Assembly: GCA_024138025.1 (NCBI GenBank)
Contig: JAMXBD010003416.1
Coordinates: 1-64,000, forward strand
Direction: 5' to 3'
DNA: 64,000 nt
Origin: Combretum micranthum
Lineage: Eukaryota; Streptophyta; Magnoliopsida; Myrtales; Combretaceae
In this document: piece after piece, positions 24,261-36,755 of the stretch
How positions within the stretch are numbered: position 1 is the first letter of the stretch
Layout: the number at the start of each line of letters is the position of its first letter
The notes under the pieces: model-generated
The model's input: the letters and a program-made list of their open reading frames with translations, nothing else
What the model was told of the DNA's origin: nothing
Database searches by the model: none
Made by a program: the position numbers and the translations under genes

Positions 24261-26540
24261 AAAAATGCTTATTTCTATTTTTTATCACTAAAAAAATTGA
24301 TACTTAAATGAATTTACCTCTAAATATATATACCTTTTAATATATCTACTCTATTTTAATATTTTCTTATCAACATGGCATCTATATGTTGTCTACATGG
24401 CAAGCAATGCTGGAAAAATCTAGATTTTACATTAGCTAATTCACACACACACATAATAAAAGTTAAATTAGAAGACTCAAGTGAAAACTTATGAATACAT
24501 ACATATATATAATGAATACACACGAGTGATGTTGTCCATGGTTTAAATGTGTGGCAACTTTCCTTTAAGAATATTGAACCAACCCATTATTCAAATCAAA
24601 CAAAAATGAAAATATGATTTTTTTTTTTGTTTAGAAAATTTTCAAACCAAACCAATTCATAAATTTTTTGTTGGTTTAGAAGGATAAACCTAATTAACCT
24701 ACAAAACTAAATCAAACTGTTTTAAATAAATATGGTAATGTTTTACTTGTGTTGGTGCCTTCACTTGCTAGTAGAGTATCTTGGATATAGATCTCTAGAT
24801 TGATAGGCCTGCAAAATAGTGATAGGTTAGCAAGCACCGAAATGTTATCTAATACGACCACTTCGACGATCAAGGTAGCAGAGTATATTAGGGAGTAAAC
24901 ACAATAGCAGAATAATATGCAGAAGTTACCATACTTGTCATGGAAGGAGATCCCGAAGGGTACTTATAGATCGTTATAGGTGCGGTTATCGATCCATGGA
25001 GGTTACATGCTTGGTAGCTGGGAAGACACTAAGCCACATTCTGTGAACATGGGAGACTAAGGTAGCATGCTCCATTTAGGGGATCTAGGCCGAGCGATGA
25101 GATACAACTCAGCATAATATGTTTGACTAAGTGAGTTAGGTACAAGGAGTGTTAACAAAGAGGGTCCACAACAACGTCCCTAGGCCAACTCATACCTTAA
25201 TTGAATTTTGTCGAGCTTAAGGAGCCCTATGTCCAAATATGATTGTCCACAACTTGTTACTAAGATATTTGTTATATTAAAACATAGTATTTAAAAGATT
25301 TTTTATTTACAAATATAAAAATGTATGTTTATTTAGCTTCTGTAATGATAATTATAAATCATAGAAAGAGATTAGCACAAAATATATGATATATATACTA
25401 ACTTTATAAAAAAAATTAGAAGTTAATTAACATTTGAAAATTTTAGGATGTATAAGTATTAACTTTATAAATGCAAATAGTAAATTTTGGTACTTTTATA
25501 GTACAAAATATGGTCTAATTGAATACCAAACCAAAATTTTATGGATTAAGAAAATTCTTGATATGAGACTTATAATTTGGTTAAAAAAATTAAAAACCAA
25601 AGTGTATTTTTAGGTTTGGTTTAATTTAGAGGAAAACTTGAACTAAACTGAACCGTGCTCACCCGTAATGGCAGATGCCTTAAAGGTAACATTGGTTAGT
25701 TACCTTGTAGTTTTTGGTTGTTGGTGATGTGATTCAAATATCCTATGGTCTTGTTCCTTGAGTTAAAGCTAGAGATTGCAAATTTAACTTACAAAATTCA
25801 TTAGTTGTTCTCATCTCGAGATTACTTATTTGCATCTTGACATGTATATTATGATAATCCATGTAAGAAAAGTTGCACAAAGATTATATGAGAGAATCAG
25901 TAGTAATATGCAAGGCTATATTAGTAAATTCTAAGTCCACAGTAATTAAAAAATTTTCATTCTAATAGTTGAAAAGGCATATTTGCCACACGTTGGCTTG
26001 ACTATTAATTACTTTTGAGATCATACATCTACATATATGGTTCACACTTGGGAGTCTAGGTAGCATGAGCTTGGTGTGTTTTGTATTGGAGTCACTAAAA
26101 GATGTAGCATTGTTGTAGTTGGAAATATCAAATATTCCATAGAATTTTAAGTTTTCATCTAAATGGTAGGGCCATTAATAAATATGCAAAATCAAAATCA
26201 CCGCTTAAATAACAAATTCATACATTTTATCATACTTTAATGTGATTTTCGATATATATTTAATGAATTTGTTAGCTTATGGAGATGATGCACACTAATG
26301 AGGAACAAACAGTCAAATTTGGTTTATTATTAATTAAGGCCATTACTAAAATTAAAGGGAGACACCGATTAACCCATCTGAATCCTCTTAGAGTAAATTA
26401 GAGGCTAGTAAGGTACGACACCCATGTAAACACCATTTCTATGCCATTGGGATGCCAAATCTATTACCTAGACACAAATTGCCAACCATTGTCTTGTGAG
26501 TCTTAAAGAGATGAAAGGACTAAGCCTCCATTTGGACATT
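24261..26540. other. Intergenic, possible LTR remnants at 24740-25260
   Basis: Bases 24740-25260 are less AT-rich than their surroundings and contain a TACTTATAGATCG box, suggestive of an old LTR, but no partner was found. The remainder shows nothing I can support. Confidence 0.35.
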
Positions 26541-26830
26541 TGATCCTTGACATCTGAGTAGTTGCCTCAAACTTAGAGTTATATAGCATGGCATTGTTCA
26601 ACTGTTAGGACTCCTCTCACAAGTGTGTAGGGTAGGTGCTTAGCTAATAATAATTTGATCCTTGACATTTGAGTAGTTGACTTAAACTTAGAACGACATT
26701 GTTAGAACTGTTAGGACTCCTCTTATAAGTGTGTACACATAGGTTGCTCAGCTAATAATAATAAGTGAATTACTATTCATAGGTTGCTCGGCTATATAAT
26801 AATAGTGAATTACTATTACACTATTTTAAT
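26541..26830 (+). repeat. Tandem duplications of 115 bp and 40 bp
   Basis: Copy one starts at 26541 (TGATCCTTGACATCTGAG) and copy two at 26656 (TGATCCTTGACATTTGAG), a 115-bp period. A shorter repeat follows at 26738 and 26778 (CATAGGTTGCTC), a 40-bp period. Both sit directly upstream of the poly-C run. Confidence 0.85.
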
Positions 26831-26856
26831 AGGTTGGAGTGTACTATTTCACCCAC

Positions 26857-27046
<190 letters not shown>

Positions 27047-27056
27047 AAAAAAAAAA

Positions 27057-27083
27057 TAAAAAAATAATAATAATAATAATAAT
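27057..27083 (+). repeat. (TAA)n microsatellite
   Basis: About eight TAA units directly after the poly-C and poly-A runs. Confidence 0.85.
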
Positions 27084-27285
27084 GGCATCATTAACCATCC
27101 TTTTAAAATAGAAAATGTCATCCACTATTAGGGAAGCCACCGGTGATTACCACTTAGAGTTAGTGGAGAGCTTCATCCATTTTAACCTTAGTGTTAGCTT
27201 TTCCTCTTTCTGATTATCATTATTATTATTAAATTGTTATGAAATAAACTTTTGAAACATTCAATGCAAATTTTAGCAATACTTG

Positions 27286-27549
27286 TGAAAGTATCAGTTG
27301 TATAGCAATGGTGAAGAATACTCAAACGAAACATAAGAAGCAACTCGATCATTCTTGAACAAGAAGCAAATGAAAAGGTATATAATCAAGTAGTTCTTTA
27401 CAAATACCAAAAATACTATTTATAGTACAAAATAACTAACTAACTTTGTATAACAAAACAATTACTAATTTAGCTTAGCAACTAATCTAGCTCAACAACC
27501 AATAAATAAAAACTACTTCTACTTTACATGACTTCATAATAATGCTACA
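27286..27549 (-). repeat. 3' LTR of the copia element (264 bp)
   Basis: Starts TGAAAGTATCAG and ends GCTACA on the plus strand. It aligns along its whole length with 33590-33860, sharing for example AATAACTAACTAACTTTGTA. Confidence 0.87.
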
Positions 27550-27559
27550 CCCCCAAACC
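27550..27559 (-). other. Polypurine tract of the copia element
   Basis: The minus strand reads GGTTTGGGGG immediately before the TGTAGC start of the 3' LTR. Confidence 0.8.
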
Positions 27560-27689
27560 ATGGTGGAGCCTTACAAAGGCCTGCTTGGAAGTAACCATGG
27601 AAATATGCACTTGCGTGACTAATTTATTAAGGAAATAAGCCAATTAATAAGAAGAGGGAACAAAAATGGAAGAAATGAGTCCTTAAGCT

Positions 27690-27891
27690 ACTAGGTCCCT
27701 AACAAAATGGGCATTTATTGCAATGTGTTTAGTACATCCATGTAAATCAGGATGATCAGCAACCATATTAGTAGAACAACTATCATAATGCAAGGGAATA
27801 CATAAAGATAGATCTACTCCGAAGTCTTGCAGTAAATAAGAAATCCACATAATCTCCTTAGAAGCAAAACCTAAACTTTGATACTCGGCCT
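27690..27891 (-). pseudogene. C-terminal RNase H of the copia element
   Basis: The minus strand encodes AEYQSLGFASKEIMWISYLL, then a segment equivalent to the copia KHIAINAHFVRD end. This is the terminal part of RNase H. It is separated from its N-terminal part (29531-29760) by the 27897-29530 insertion. Confidence 0.8.
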
Positions 27892-27896
27892 TTGTT

Positions 27897-29530
27897 TGTT
27901 GGTCTCAAAAACTAACCAAGAGGGGGGAGTGAATTGGTTAATTAAAAAATTCTTTTAAGTAAACTTTATCAAATTCACCAACTTGATTAATCAAACAAAA
28001 ATGAGTTTTCAAATCCAAAAAATAATAATTTTAATAAAATTGTTTTATCTATAATGCGGAAGCAAACAAGTCTAGTTTCTAAAACAATTGTTAAGCTCAA
28101 TCAAGAATATATGACAAAACATTTAGTTTCTGATTTAGTCTCTGCTTTTTAATTCTTGTAACAATCAGTCTCTGAAACAGGTTCTGAAACAAGTTACGAT
28201 AAACACAAACAAGTAACTATATACGAAAATTAAAGAGAGTAAGTAGAAGAATTTGCAAAGCTATTTATAGAGGTTCCGCCTTGAGCGTCAATCCTCTCTT
28301 CTAGCACCAAGCCAGGGATCCGGTTGTCTTTACCGGTATGTTCCACTATCCAAGAACAAATCAATGTTACAAGTTATCTTTTGCCAAAGCACTTGGCTAC
28401 AAATGCACTCAGTTTGATCTTTCTAGCTTCCTTCAAGCTAACATCAACTTACTGAGTCTACTTGTAACTTTCAATCTCACAAGGATTAAACAAATCAAAT
28501 TGAGGAAATAATGATGAAATATCCTCTAATATTTCGGTACAAATGAAATTAAAAATGACAGTTTTTTCTTGTAAGCTTTGATTGTATATCTCTTCTTTTT
28601 CGTGTTCTCTGTTTCTCAAGTCTTCAACTTCGTTCTGATCATGCCTTTTTATTCACACATTCTCAAGCGGTTGGAACGTTCAAAATTGGATAAGCTTGAT
28701 AATCTTCTAACGGCTAAATTATTGGAATAGATAAGCTTGATCCCTTCCTTTTCTGCTTCTAATTCGAATGACTTGCTGATAGAGTCTTCTTTCATTTGAA
28801 AATCTTCGAGTTGTTTGTTCCAGACGTCTTCCATCAAGATAAGGATAAGAAAACTTGTTGTTATCTTGGTGCGTGATCTTAATCTGAAAAAAAATCCCAC
28901 GAAAATAGCAACAAAAACAAAATCGATTTTCTTGAAATATAAATCTTATGATATCCTCTGATAATATATTTCCATATTTTCCGTATACTTAGTAGAATCT
29001 TTAGACATTATCCTTGAATATCTGATTTTTGTAAGTACTTCATATTATGCACACTAACTTTCTTTTCAAGTGCAATATGTAGTATGTTCTTCAATTTGTT
29101 CTTGAAGATCATCTTCATTTCGAATTTATTCCCCTTTGGATATTAAACTAACTTTGTGGAACATTATTGAATGTATTTCCCAAATACAATCACTTTGGTG
29201 CTAGGTCTTCATATCCATTATATATTGTAATTCTTGTGAAATGCCTTCTGAAAAAGCTTCTGAATTTTCATTCTTGCTTAACAACCTTCCTTGAATACTC
29301 TCTGAAATATCCTTTGAGTTTGTACTCTTTTGTAAAGTATCCACGAAACACGTTAGTTTGCTCTCTGAAATTGTTTCTGCTTCTTTTTGAAAATACTTTC
29401 TGAAATACTTTCTGATTGGTATTTTCTTGTAAAACATTTTCATAAGAACTTGACAAGCAATACACTTGTTAGTTAACATGTAACTCTTTTTGTTATCGTC
29501 GAAATCCAAATAATGAGAATACTACTAACA
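27897..29530 (-). mobile_element. Solo-LTR-like insertion inside copia RNase H
   Basis: The 1634-bp block has TG...CA-type ends in either orientation (TGTTGGTCTC at the left, CTACTAACA at the right). It is flanked by a perfect 5-bp duplication TTGTT (27892-27896 and 29531-29535). Removing it rejoins the RNase H motif SST-AEY of the host element. It carries no retroelement protein. A C-rich CTCTTGG segment near the left end and a GATAACAAAAAG segment near the right resemble a common plant repeat, but I cannot name it. The strand is tentative. Confidence 0.72.
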
Positions 29531-30340
29531 TTGTTGAAGAGGTAGAAACAGTAGGTTGCTTTTTGGTTTTCTAAGAGATAAGAGAAGTCCCAAGTAAAAG
29601 ACAATATCCATAAATTAAGTTACTATCTAGGAGACAAGCTTCCCAATCCAAATCAAAATAAGCAACAAGCTATAACAACTTAGTTACTTGCATAAAACAT
29701 AGATAGCGGAACAAATGAAACAAAGCACGCAAATGTATAACACGAGGAGTCGCCAAGAATCAACTAAGCTTGTATACAACAAAAGAATTAGGCCTTGTCA
29801 TCGTTAGATGAAGAAGCCTGCCAACAAATCTCCTATATAAAGTAGGATCATCTAATAAGGAACCACTAGTATCATATAAAGACTGGCTACTCAGCAAAGG
29901 AATTTGAGTAAGCTTAGCTGTTGTCAAACCAGCAGCAACCAATATGTCCACAATAATTTTGCACTAATTCAACATGATGCCCTGTTCAGTACAGTAGTCT
30001 CAAATCCAAGAAAATAACACGCTTCACCCAAGTCCTTAATGGTTAATGCAGTGTTTAACATAACGATACCATCAACATCATCTCCAGCCAATAACATGTC
30101 ATCAACATATAATAAGATTATCAAAAGACCAACATTTGACCTTCTTGTGAATAAAGAATGATCATGAGCTGACTGTTCAAGACCTTGCTGAATAAAAAAT
30201 CGAGATATCTCCAAATTCCATTATCTTAAGGCTTGCTTTAAGCCATAAAAAAACTTTAATAATTTACAAACTTGACCTAGCTTTGCTTTAGTGTAACTAG
30301 GTGGTGGTAACATATAGATATCTTCATCAAGTGAACATGA
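29531..30340 (-). pseudogene. Copia reverse transcriptase C-terminal part and RNase H N-terminal part
   Basis: Bases 30214-29969 encode the palm with IILLYVDDMLLAGDD (catalytic YVDD box) and TIKDLGEACYFLG. Bases 29951-29760 encode DPTLYRRFVGRLLHLTMTRP, the RT-RNase H connection. Upstream, at about 30340-30230, the minus strand encodes KLGQVCKLLKSLYGL-like sequence in another frame with stops. The catalytic residues survive, but the frames do not join. Confidence 0.87.
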
Positions 30341-30599
30341 AGAAAAGCATTGTTCACATTAACTTGGTGAAGAGACCATTGTCAAACTGATGCCACTAAC
30401 AATAATAGTCAAATAGTACTAAGATTGGCAATAAGTAAAAAGATGTTATAATAGTCTTCACCCTCAACATGAGTGTATCCTTTAGCCACTAAACACGTCT
30501 TATAGCGTCCAACATTTCCACCAGCCTCAAATTTGGTTTTATAAACCTATTTGCATCTAACCACTTGCTTACCATGTGGCAAGTAACACAACTTACATT

Positions 30600-31140
30600 C
30601 AAATGCCTACAATTCATTGTTCATAGCATCTATCCAATGATCATATTGAGAAGCTTCAAAGTAAGAAGTTGGTTCCTTGGTTATTAAAACATTATCAATA
30701 GAAGTAGCATAATTGGGTGGATAAGAAGTAAAAGTTGAAGTCATGAACAAGGGATATTTAGTGGTGGAAGGAGCAGGAACAATACTGTGCACACTATTAA
30801 TAGAATGAACAAAATCAGTTAACCATGTAGGTGTTTTATGAGGAGGAGTAGAACACCTAAGAGGAACATCAGGAGAAACATGTGTATCTAAGGAAGAAGA
30901 AGAACTAAGAAGTGTTTGAGAAGAATGTGTATCAGATATAAGGGATGAAGAAGCATCAACAGGAACACCAACAAAAGGTAATGAAAAATGACGTTGTATG
31001 TTGTCAATTGACAAAGTTGAAATTGATCCATCCTTAAGTGGAAAAGAATCCTCAACAAACTTAACATCACAACTAACTAGAGACCCCAACATTATCATAC
31101 ACCTTATATCCTTTTTGAGTAGTAGCATACCCTAAAAAAA
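30600..31140 (-). pseudogene. Copia integrase-RT linker region
   Basis: A 173-codon block (31128-30607) rich in Ser/Thr/Pro ends in YDHWIDAMNNEL, the conserved start of the copia RT domain (family HWVxAMxxEL). The low-complexity part is the usual variable linker between integrase and RT. The segment 30341-30606 continues RT sequence but is frameshifted. Confidence 0.8.
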
Positions 31141-31900
31141 ATACATTTAAGTCTTTTTAGATCCATCTTATCATCATGTGGACCAAGAAAGGGTACATAA
31201 CACAAGCATCCAAACACTTTCAAGTGATCATAGGAAGGAGCTTGACCAAAAATCATCTCATAGAGTGTCTTCCATTAAAGTAATTCTACTAGCATTCTAT
31301 TAATCAAATATGTGGCTGTCAAAAGACATTCTCCCCAAAAATCCTTAGTCAGACTAACATGTATCCTTAAGTCACTTGAAGTGTCAAGCAAGTGCCAATG
31401 CTTCCTTTCTACTCTACCATTTTATTGTGGAGTATAAGGAATAGAACGTTGATGCAAAATTCCAAAATGAGCAAACAACTCTTTACATTCATGGGAAATA
31501 AACTCTCCACCATTATTAGTTTGTACAACCTTTGGACATATTCCAAAATGATTTTGTACATAAGCAAAATACCTATTAAAATAGAAGAAACTTGGGACTT
31601 GTACTTTAGTAAATAAGTCTAAGTTCCTCTTGAAAAATCATCAACAATCGCCAAACAATAATGCTCTCCCAACCTTGTAGCAATGTGATATGGCCCTCCC
31701 AAATCCACATGCTATAAATCAAATAAATAAGTTACATAACTATCACTTCTTATGAAAGGAAAACGATGAATCTTAGCAAGTTGATAGTTTCACAAACAAA
31801 TTCTTTACAATTGAAATGTTTATAGCAAGGAAAATGTGTAAGCTTGCATAAAGAGCCATGACCAAGCTGAAAATGTAATAAAGGAAAGGAAAACATTACA
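31141..31900 (-). pseudogene. Copia integrase and GAG-pre-integrase remnants
   Basis: The minus strand encodes DLKRLKCIFLGYATTQKGYK (integrase C-terminal part, 31200-31130) and, farther upstream, degraded core sequence down from about 31800. HLGHGSLCKLTHF at about 31865-31825 is the GAG-pre-integrase histidine motif. No frame longer than a few dozen codons remains. Confidence 0.75.
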
Positions 31901-32399
31901 ACAATTGACATTATGAAGAGTTTGACTAGAGGACTTCACAACCCTTTGTATGGAATCTGGCTACAAGATATATAATTTATTGTGTGCACAAGATGTTGCA
32001 ATGATACTCTTAGTTCTCAGTCTTATAACAAACAAGAAGTTTTATCAAAAGTGATTATTAGAGGCTGATCTCTTAACAATCGTGGAATAGAGAGCAAGTT
32101 GTGTTTGAAATCAAGTGTATAAGGTATACAGTATCGAATAAGTTCATCAGATATACAAATTGTACTAGCTTTAAGTACAATTTTGGTTTAGCCATCTGGT
32201 AGGGAAACTACAATATGTTCTTTTAATGTATAAGTGTTTATGCATAGGAAATAGAAATGCGTCATATGGTCGCTTGCTTCTATATTAATAACCCAAGTTC
32301 TAACTTTATTACTTGAAAAACTAAATGAGTAAAGGAAAGAGGAATACTAGCAAAATTGAAATTAGTTTGGGCATTCGAAGTTGTAGCAGCATAATGTCC
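31901..32399 (-). pseudogene. Protease/spacer part of the copia element, degraded
   Basis: It lies between gag and GAG-pre-integrase, where the copia protease belongs. No intact catalytic triad is visible. Assigned by position. Confidence 0.4.
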
Positions 32400-33500
32400 T
32401 GTAGCACTGGTACAATTGGCGGCTGCAACCTATGATTTTTGTCCTTGCATCATTTAGAACATCTATGCAAAGACAGCTTGAACAAGAGAAGAAAGAACAT
32501 ATTCATTGTTCTTATTTTCAAAACCATGATCAAAAGGAGTCTCACAGTTAAAATATGTTATTCCGGCAACAACATTATCATGCTTGAAATTAGCTTAAGC
32601 AGAGTTCAATCTAGCATTGACACCTGGTTTCTTATTCTTACGACCCTTATACCACTCTGGATACCCCATTGATTCGAAGCATGATTCAATAGTATGATCC
32701 TCTTGTTTGCAATTTCGACATCTCAACCTACTCCTTTTGAAGTCTTTCTCATCAGAGGCTATACCTTTAGTTGTAAATCAAGAAGGAAACCGAGATGTTG
32801 CTACGACAACATTAGAACCTCCTTCTACAGCATTTGAAACTCTTTTTGTTTCTCTATTTGCAATACCTAATAGAAAGCTCTATTAACATAAGGTAGATGA
32901 TCTACAGGCAAAATCTGATTCCTAACAGCCAGAATCATAGAGTCCCATAAAAAATTGTACCAACTTTGATTGAGAATCATATTCTTCTAAACATTAACAA
33001 TTACAAAAACTATTTATCACACAAATACATTAGATAAGGATGCATGGCTTGTAATCCATCCCAGAAATATCTCAACTTGTTATAACAAGCTTTGACAGAC
33101 TGATTGCCTTGCCTTAAGTTTGAAATGTCATGTTGAATTTAGAAACTTAACAAACCATTAGCTTGTCCATATTGATCATTGAGTTCTTTCCACATATCTT
33201 TAGCCAATTGTACATAAAGAAAATTCTAAGACATCTCAACAATTTTAAAAGTTAGCAATGCACCATGTAATCACATCATGTCCATTTAACAAAATCATTA
33301 GAATTCTCCTCAAGCTTAACAATTGATCCATGGAGAAAACCTAATTTAAATTTAGCTCCTAAAGCCATTCTAATAGACTTACTCCAAGCTAAGAAATTTG
33401 AGCCAATAAAGATTATATTTCCTAAGACCATTCCCAAATTATCCTAACTAGCAAGATACAACAGATCGGTTATCATTGCAGCCGCTATATTCCAAATCAT
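32400..33500 (-). pseudogene. Copia gag remnant with intact CCHC knuckle
   Basis: At about 32722-32680 the minus strand encodes CRNCKQEDHTIESC, a complete CX2CX4HX4C zinc knuckle, followed by GYPEWYKGRKNKKPG as in plant copia gag proteins. Upstream sequence to about 33500 has UBN2-like gag codons broken by stops. Confidence 0.75.
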
Positions 33501-33575
33501 GAAAGGAAAAATTCACACTGTAATCAAAGGGAAATAGAAGACAACTGACTTATGAAGAAGAGAAACACTAACCAC

Positions 33576-33587
33576 ACTCTCATACCA
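33576..33587 (-). other. Primer binding site of the copia element
   Basis: The minus strand reads TGGTATGAGAGT, ten of twelve bases matching the initiator tRNA-Met PBS TGGTATCAGAGC. It lies two bases from the 5' LTR. Confidence 0.75.
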
Positions 33588-33589
33588 CA

Positions 33590-33860
33590 TGAAAGCATTA
33601 GTTGTGTAATAGTTGTGAAGAATACTAAAATGAAACACAAGAAGTAGCTTGATTAGTCTTGAAGAAGAAGTAAATGAAAATGAAGAAAATGTATATAATC
33701 AAGCAGTTCTTTCCAAAGACCAAAAATACTATTTATAGTATAGAATAACTAACTAACTTTGTATAACAAAACTATTACCAATCCAGCTCAACAACTAATC
33801 TAGCTCATCAACTAATAAATAAGAACTACTTCTACTTTATATGACTTCATAATACTAACA
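33590..33860 (-). repeat. 5' LTR of the copia element (271 bp)
   Basis: On the minus strand it starts TGTTAGTATTATGAAGTC and ends CTTTCA next to the PBS. It is the partner of 27286-27549. Confidence 0.87.
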
Positions 33861-36010
33861 TGGACACCACATCATAAAAATATTATTGATAAAGGATTTT
33901 GGAAATGGGCTTTCCATACCTAGTTTAACATCATTAAACTAGAGGCCAACCTATTAAATCTAGTGTTCAATCTCCTAGAAAAATATAAGAGAGTCCAGAA
34001 ATTTTTTTAATAAAGAATAGTTCAACTTGCCTAACCTCTTTCAAGAGGTTGGCAATTTACAGAGGATAAAACTAACTTACTAAGTGTTTCTAGCATACTT
34101 TCGATAATTTTAGAACGTGGATCATGAGAAGATGCAACCTCTAACATTCTCCAAATCAGTTGTCTCAATCGAGACATTTTCCTTATTAACCATCAAAGTT
34201 TGAGGAAACTACTTGAAGTAATTATCTAGATGTGAGATAATCGTCCTCAATAACTGCTCTAGCCATCCTCCATAAATAGCCCCCAAAAGGATCATGGTAA
34301 AGATCACATGTAATTAATCATAAAACTCACTTGTTGTTTATTCATACTCCTGTATCTTTTGTTAACTTAAGCATAAGAGTAACTATACCAGGTAACAGCC
34401 CGTTCACCAAAGTTTTCCTCTACTTATAGGTCTGTCAGCGCAAATCTATATTGATATTCTACCGACAAAAAACCTAAGTCAAAAGAATATATTGGTTAGG
34501 TGACAAATAGCTACTTATAATAAAATATTAAATATGTCTAACTTGATTAAGTTTACATATATTTTAAAGTTTTAGGATTTGACTATTATTGCAATTAATA
34601 CTTTTTGTGTCTTAATTAGAGAAACCAAAAGGAAAATAAAAATTTTTAGAACTATTTTCCACTTCACTTTTGGCAACGTTAAGTTTATATTTACTTTTCC
34701 AACATGAATTATTATGTTTTCTTGCAACACATTTCTCAGCAGTACATATTATATTCATAAATGAAAAACCGAAATTCTTTCATTCGAAGTTACAGCTAGC
34801 TTTAACCCTAAATTTCTTCTCACGCATTTCTTCTTGGTCGTTGGCAAGAGACACATTTGTGCACCCGCTGGCTGCATCATGATTGCCAACACGACAAACT
34901 TTTGAAAAATTCAAGATTCTTAGCAAGAAATGAACCACGTTAAAAACCTGAAATTGCGAGCTGATAGTATTCTTTTGGAATTTTTTTAATTTCATGTCTC
35001 CCTATATCACGTCGATAGTAGCCTGACGTATAAAGTAATCGCAAAAGCTGAAAGTCTTGTATATGATATTGCATGATTAAAAAAAAAAAAAAAAGAAAAG
35101 AAAGAAGAAGATGAAAAAAATGGAAGTCTCTAATTTCAAATTCAATATGTATTTTATCGAAATGATCTTTTTTTTTTTTTAATAAAGGAAATGATCTTTT
35201 TTTTTATTCCGAGGAAAGAATGATGAAGATGATGGTGATAATTTAAATTTATCATAAATTTGTATCTATGCCTTTTAATTTGTTTGCAGTTTAGTAAAAG
35301 TATACATACTAAATTTTCAACCAAAAATTAAAAGCATAAAAACACACTAAATCGCAAAATATTGAAGGTACAAAAATACCAAAAACACTTTCTCCTTTCT
35401 TTTCCAAGGGAAAAAAAAAAAAAAAAAAACCTAAGTCTATCCTAAGTGTTACAAGAACCCAAGGGGCATACCATAACGGCCAAGAATCAAATATGTAATA
35501 ATTTGTCGTGGTTATGGTATTTTCGTAGAATCGTTTAATTACAAGGTTCAAGAACATTTTTCATTGAAAGGACACATATACAAAAGATGTTTTACAATTA
35601 TTCCAGAAATATTTTTATTCACAAAATTAATTCCGGGTATTTTGGCTATTCTGTCTTTTATTAATCCTTAAAAAAACTATAGGAGAATGAGCAAAAATTT
35701 GGGCTTAGTAAGTAGCACAGAACTTGTAGTATAGAGTTAGCAAATACAATAAACAAAGTCATTTTTATAGAGCAATGCAACGAATCAAATACCATCCACA
35801 TGATAAATTAAAGAAAATGCCCCACTTTAATCTAGGTTTTAAAAGACGTATCATAAAAACATCTTCATCAAACTCACCTTATATAGCTTTTAATCTTTAT
35901 TGCAAACCCTCATACATACATACATATATATATATATATATTCACACACATATATCTCGATGGTCGATATCTAATGGAAGTAAAGATGCGAAATATGAAG
36001 AGTGTTATGC
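33861..36010. other. Intergenic, no supported gene
   Basis: AT-rich with A/T homopolymers (35161-35210, 35408-35430) and a CATA/TA microsatellite at about 35910-35942. Frames here are under 100 codons and show no recognisable domain. Confidence 0.5.
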
Positions 36011-36747
36011 TAGGGATGTAAGCAGGTGGGTTTTTATAGGATGCCTGACCCGTCCAACCCAATAAATACCCTATAGGGTTTGGGATGGGTTTTGGGATCA
36101 ATAATAAAATCCTATAGAGTTTTGGGATGGGTTTTGGGATAAGCAAAAAATCTATTGGAAAACCCAAACCCATTTAAATATATATAAATATATATATTAT
36201 GTTTAGCCTCAGTCTCTGAAATTAACCAGCTGTGCTCCATTAATTGTACATCTATTTTTTTTTTATTAAATCATTTAGAAAAAGTAAAAAACCCTAGAAT
36301 AGTAGACTAATATTCTATGGTCTCCACTTTCAGTCTTTATCTTGGCTCACTCTCGTCAGATTCAAGCCTCTCACTCCCGTTGCCGTACTGTTTCATTCAA
36401 TGATTTTTTCTCATGAAAATAATTGAGATTTTATAAAGAGGATTGCATGAGTAATGATAAGAGTTTTTTTCTTAGCCTATAAAGTGGGAACGGATAAGAA
36501 ATAGAAAAAGATGAAAAAAAATTTATAACGACTTTTTTAAATATTTTATTATGTAATATTCTAATTTCATATCGGGTTTCGGGTTCAGGTTCGAGTTCGG
36601 GTACCCTATAGGGTTTGTCTAGCGGGTTTTGGATTTATGGACAAAAATTCTATAGGGTTTGGGATGGGTTTTGGGAATCCTATTGAGTATCGGGTTCGGG
36701 TTTGGGTTTTAGTATACCTGTCTCAAATCCATCTCGGTTGTATTCCT
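36011..36747. mobile_element. hAT-type MITE, 737 bp
   Basis: The ends are TAGGGATGTAAGCAGG at the left and ...TTGTATTCCT at the right (inverted: AGGAATACAA), flanked by 8-bp duplications TGTTATGC (36003-36010) and AGTTATGC (36748-36755), which match at seven of eight. An 8-bp duplication with a TAGGGATG-type terminus is the hAT signature. The interior is non-coding and has many copies of CCCTATAGGG/GGGATGGGTTTTGGGA-type subterminal repeats in both halves. It resembles the outer element at 39286-44093. Confidence 0.8.
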
Positions 36748-36755
36748 AGTTATGC

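Larger units (their letters stand above)
27286..33860 (-). mobile_element. Ty1/copia LTR retrotransposon, minus strand, degenerate and interrupted
   Basis: LTRs at 27286-27549 (3') and 33590-33860 (5') flank, on the minus strand, PBS, gag with an intact CCHC knuckle, GAG-pre-integrase, integrase, RT and RNase H. Integrase before RT is the copia order. A 1.6-kb insertion (27897-29530) splits RNase H. The flanking pentamers (ACTTG left, TGGAC right) do not match, so no target-site duplication can be shown. The LTRs differ at many positions, roughly 15% by eye, which suggests an old element. Confidence 0.9.

Noticed and set aside
35775..36065. 96-codon frame across the CATA/TA microsatellite and the MITE end
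   Set aside because: It spans a simple repeat and a transposon terminus, and has no conserved content.
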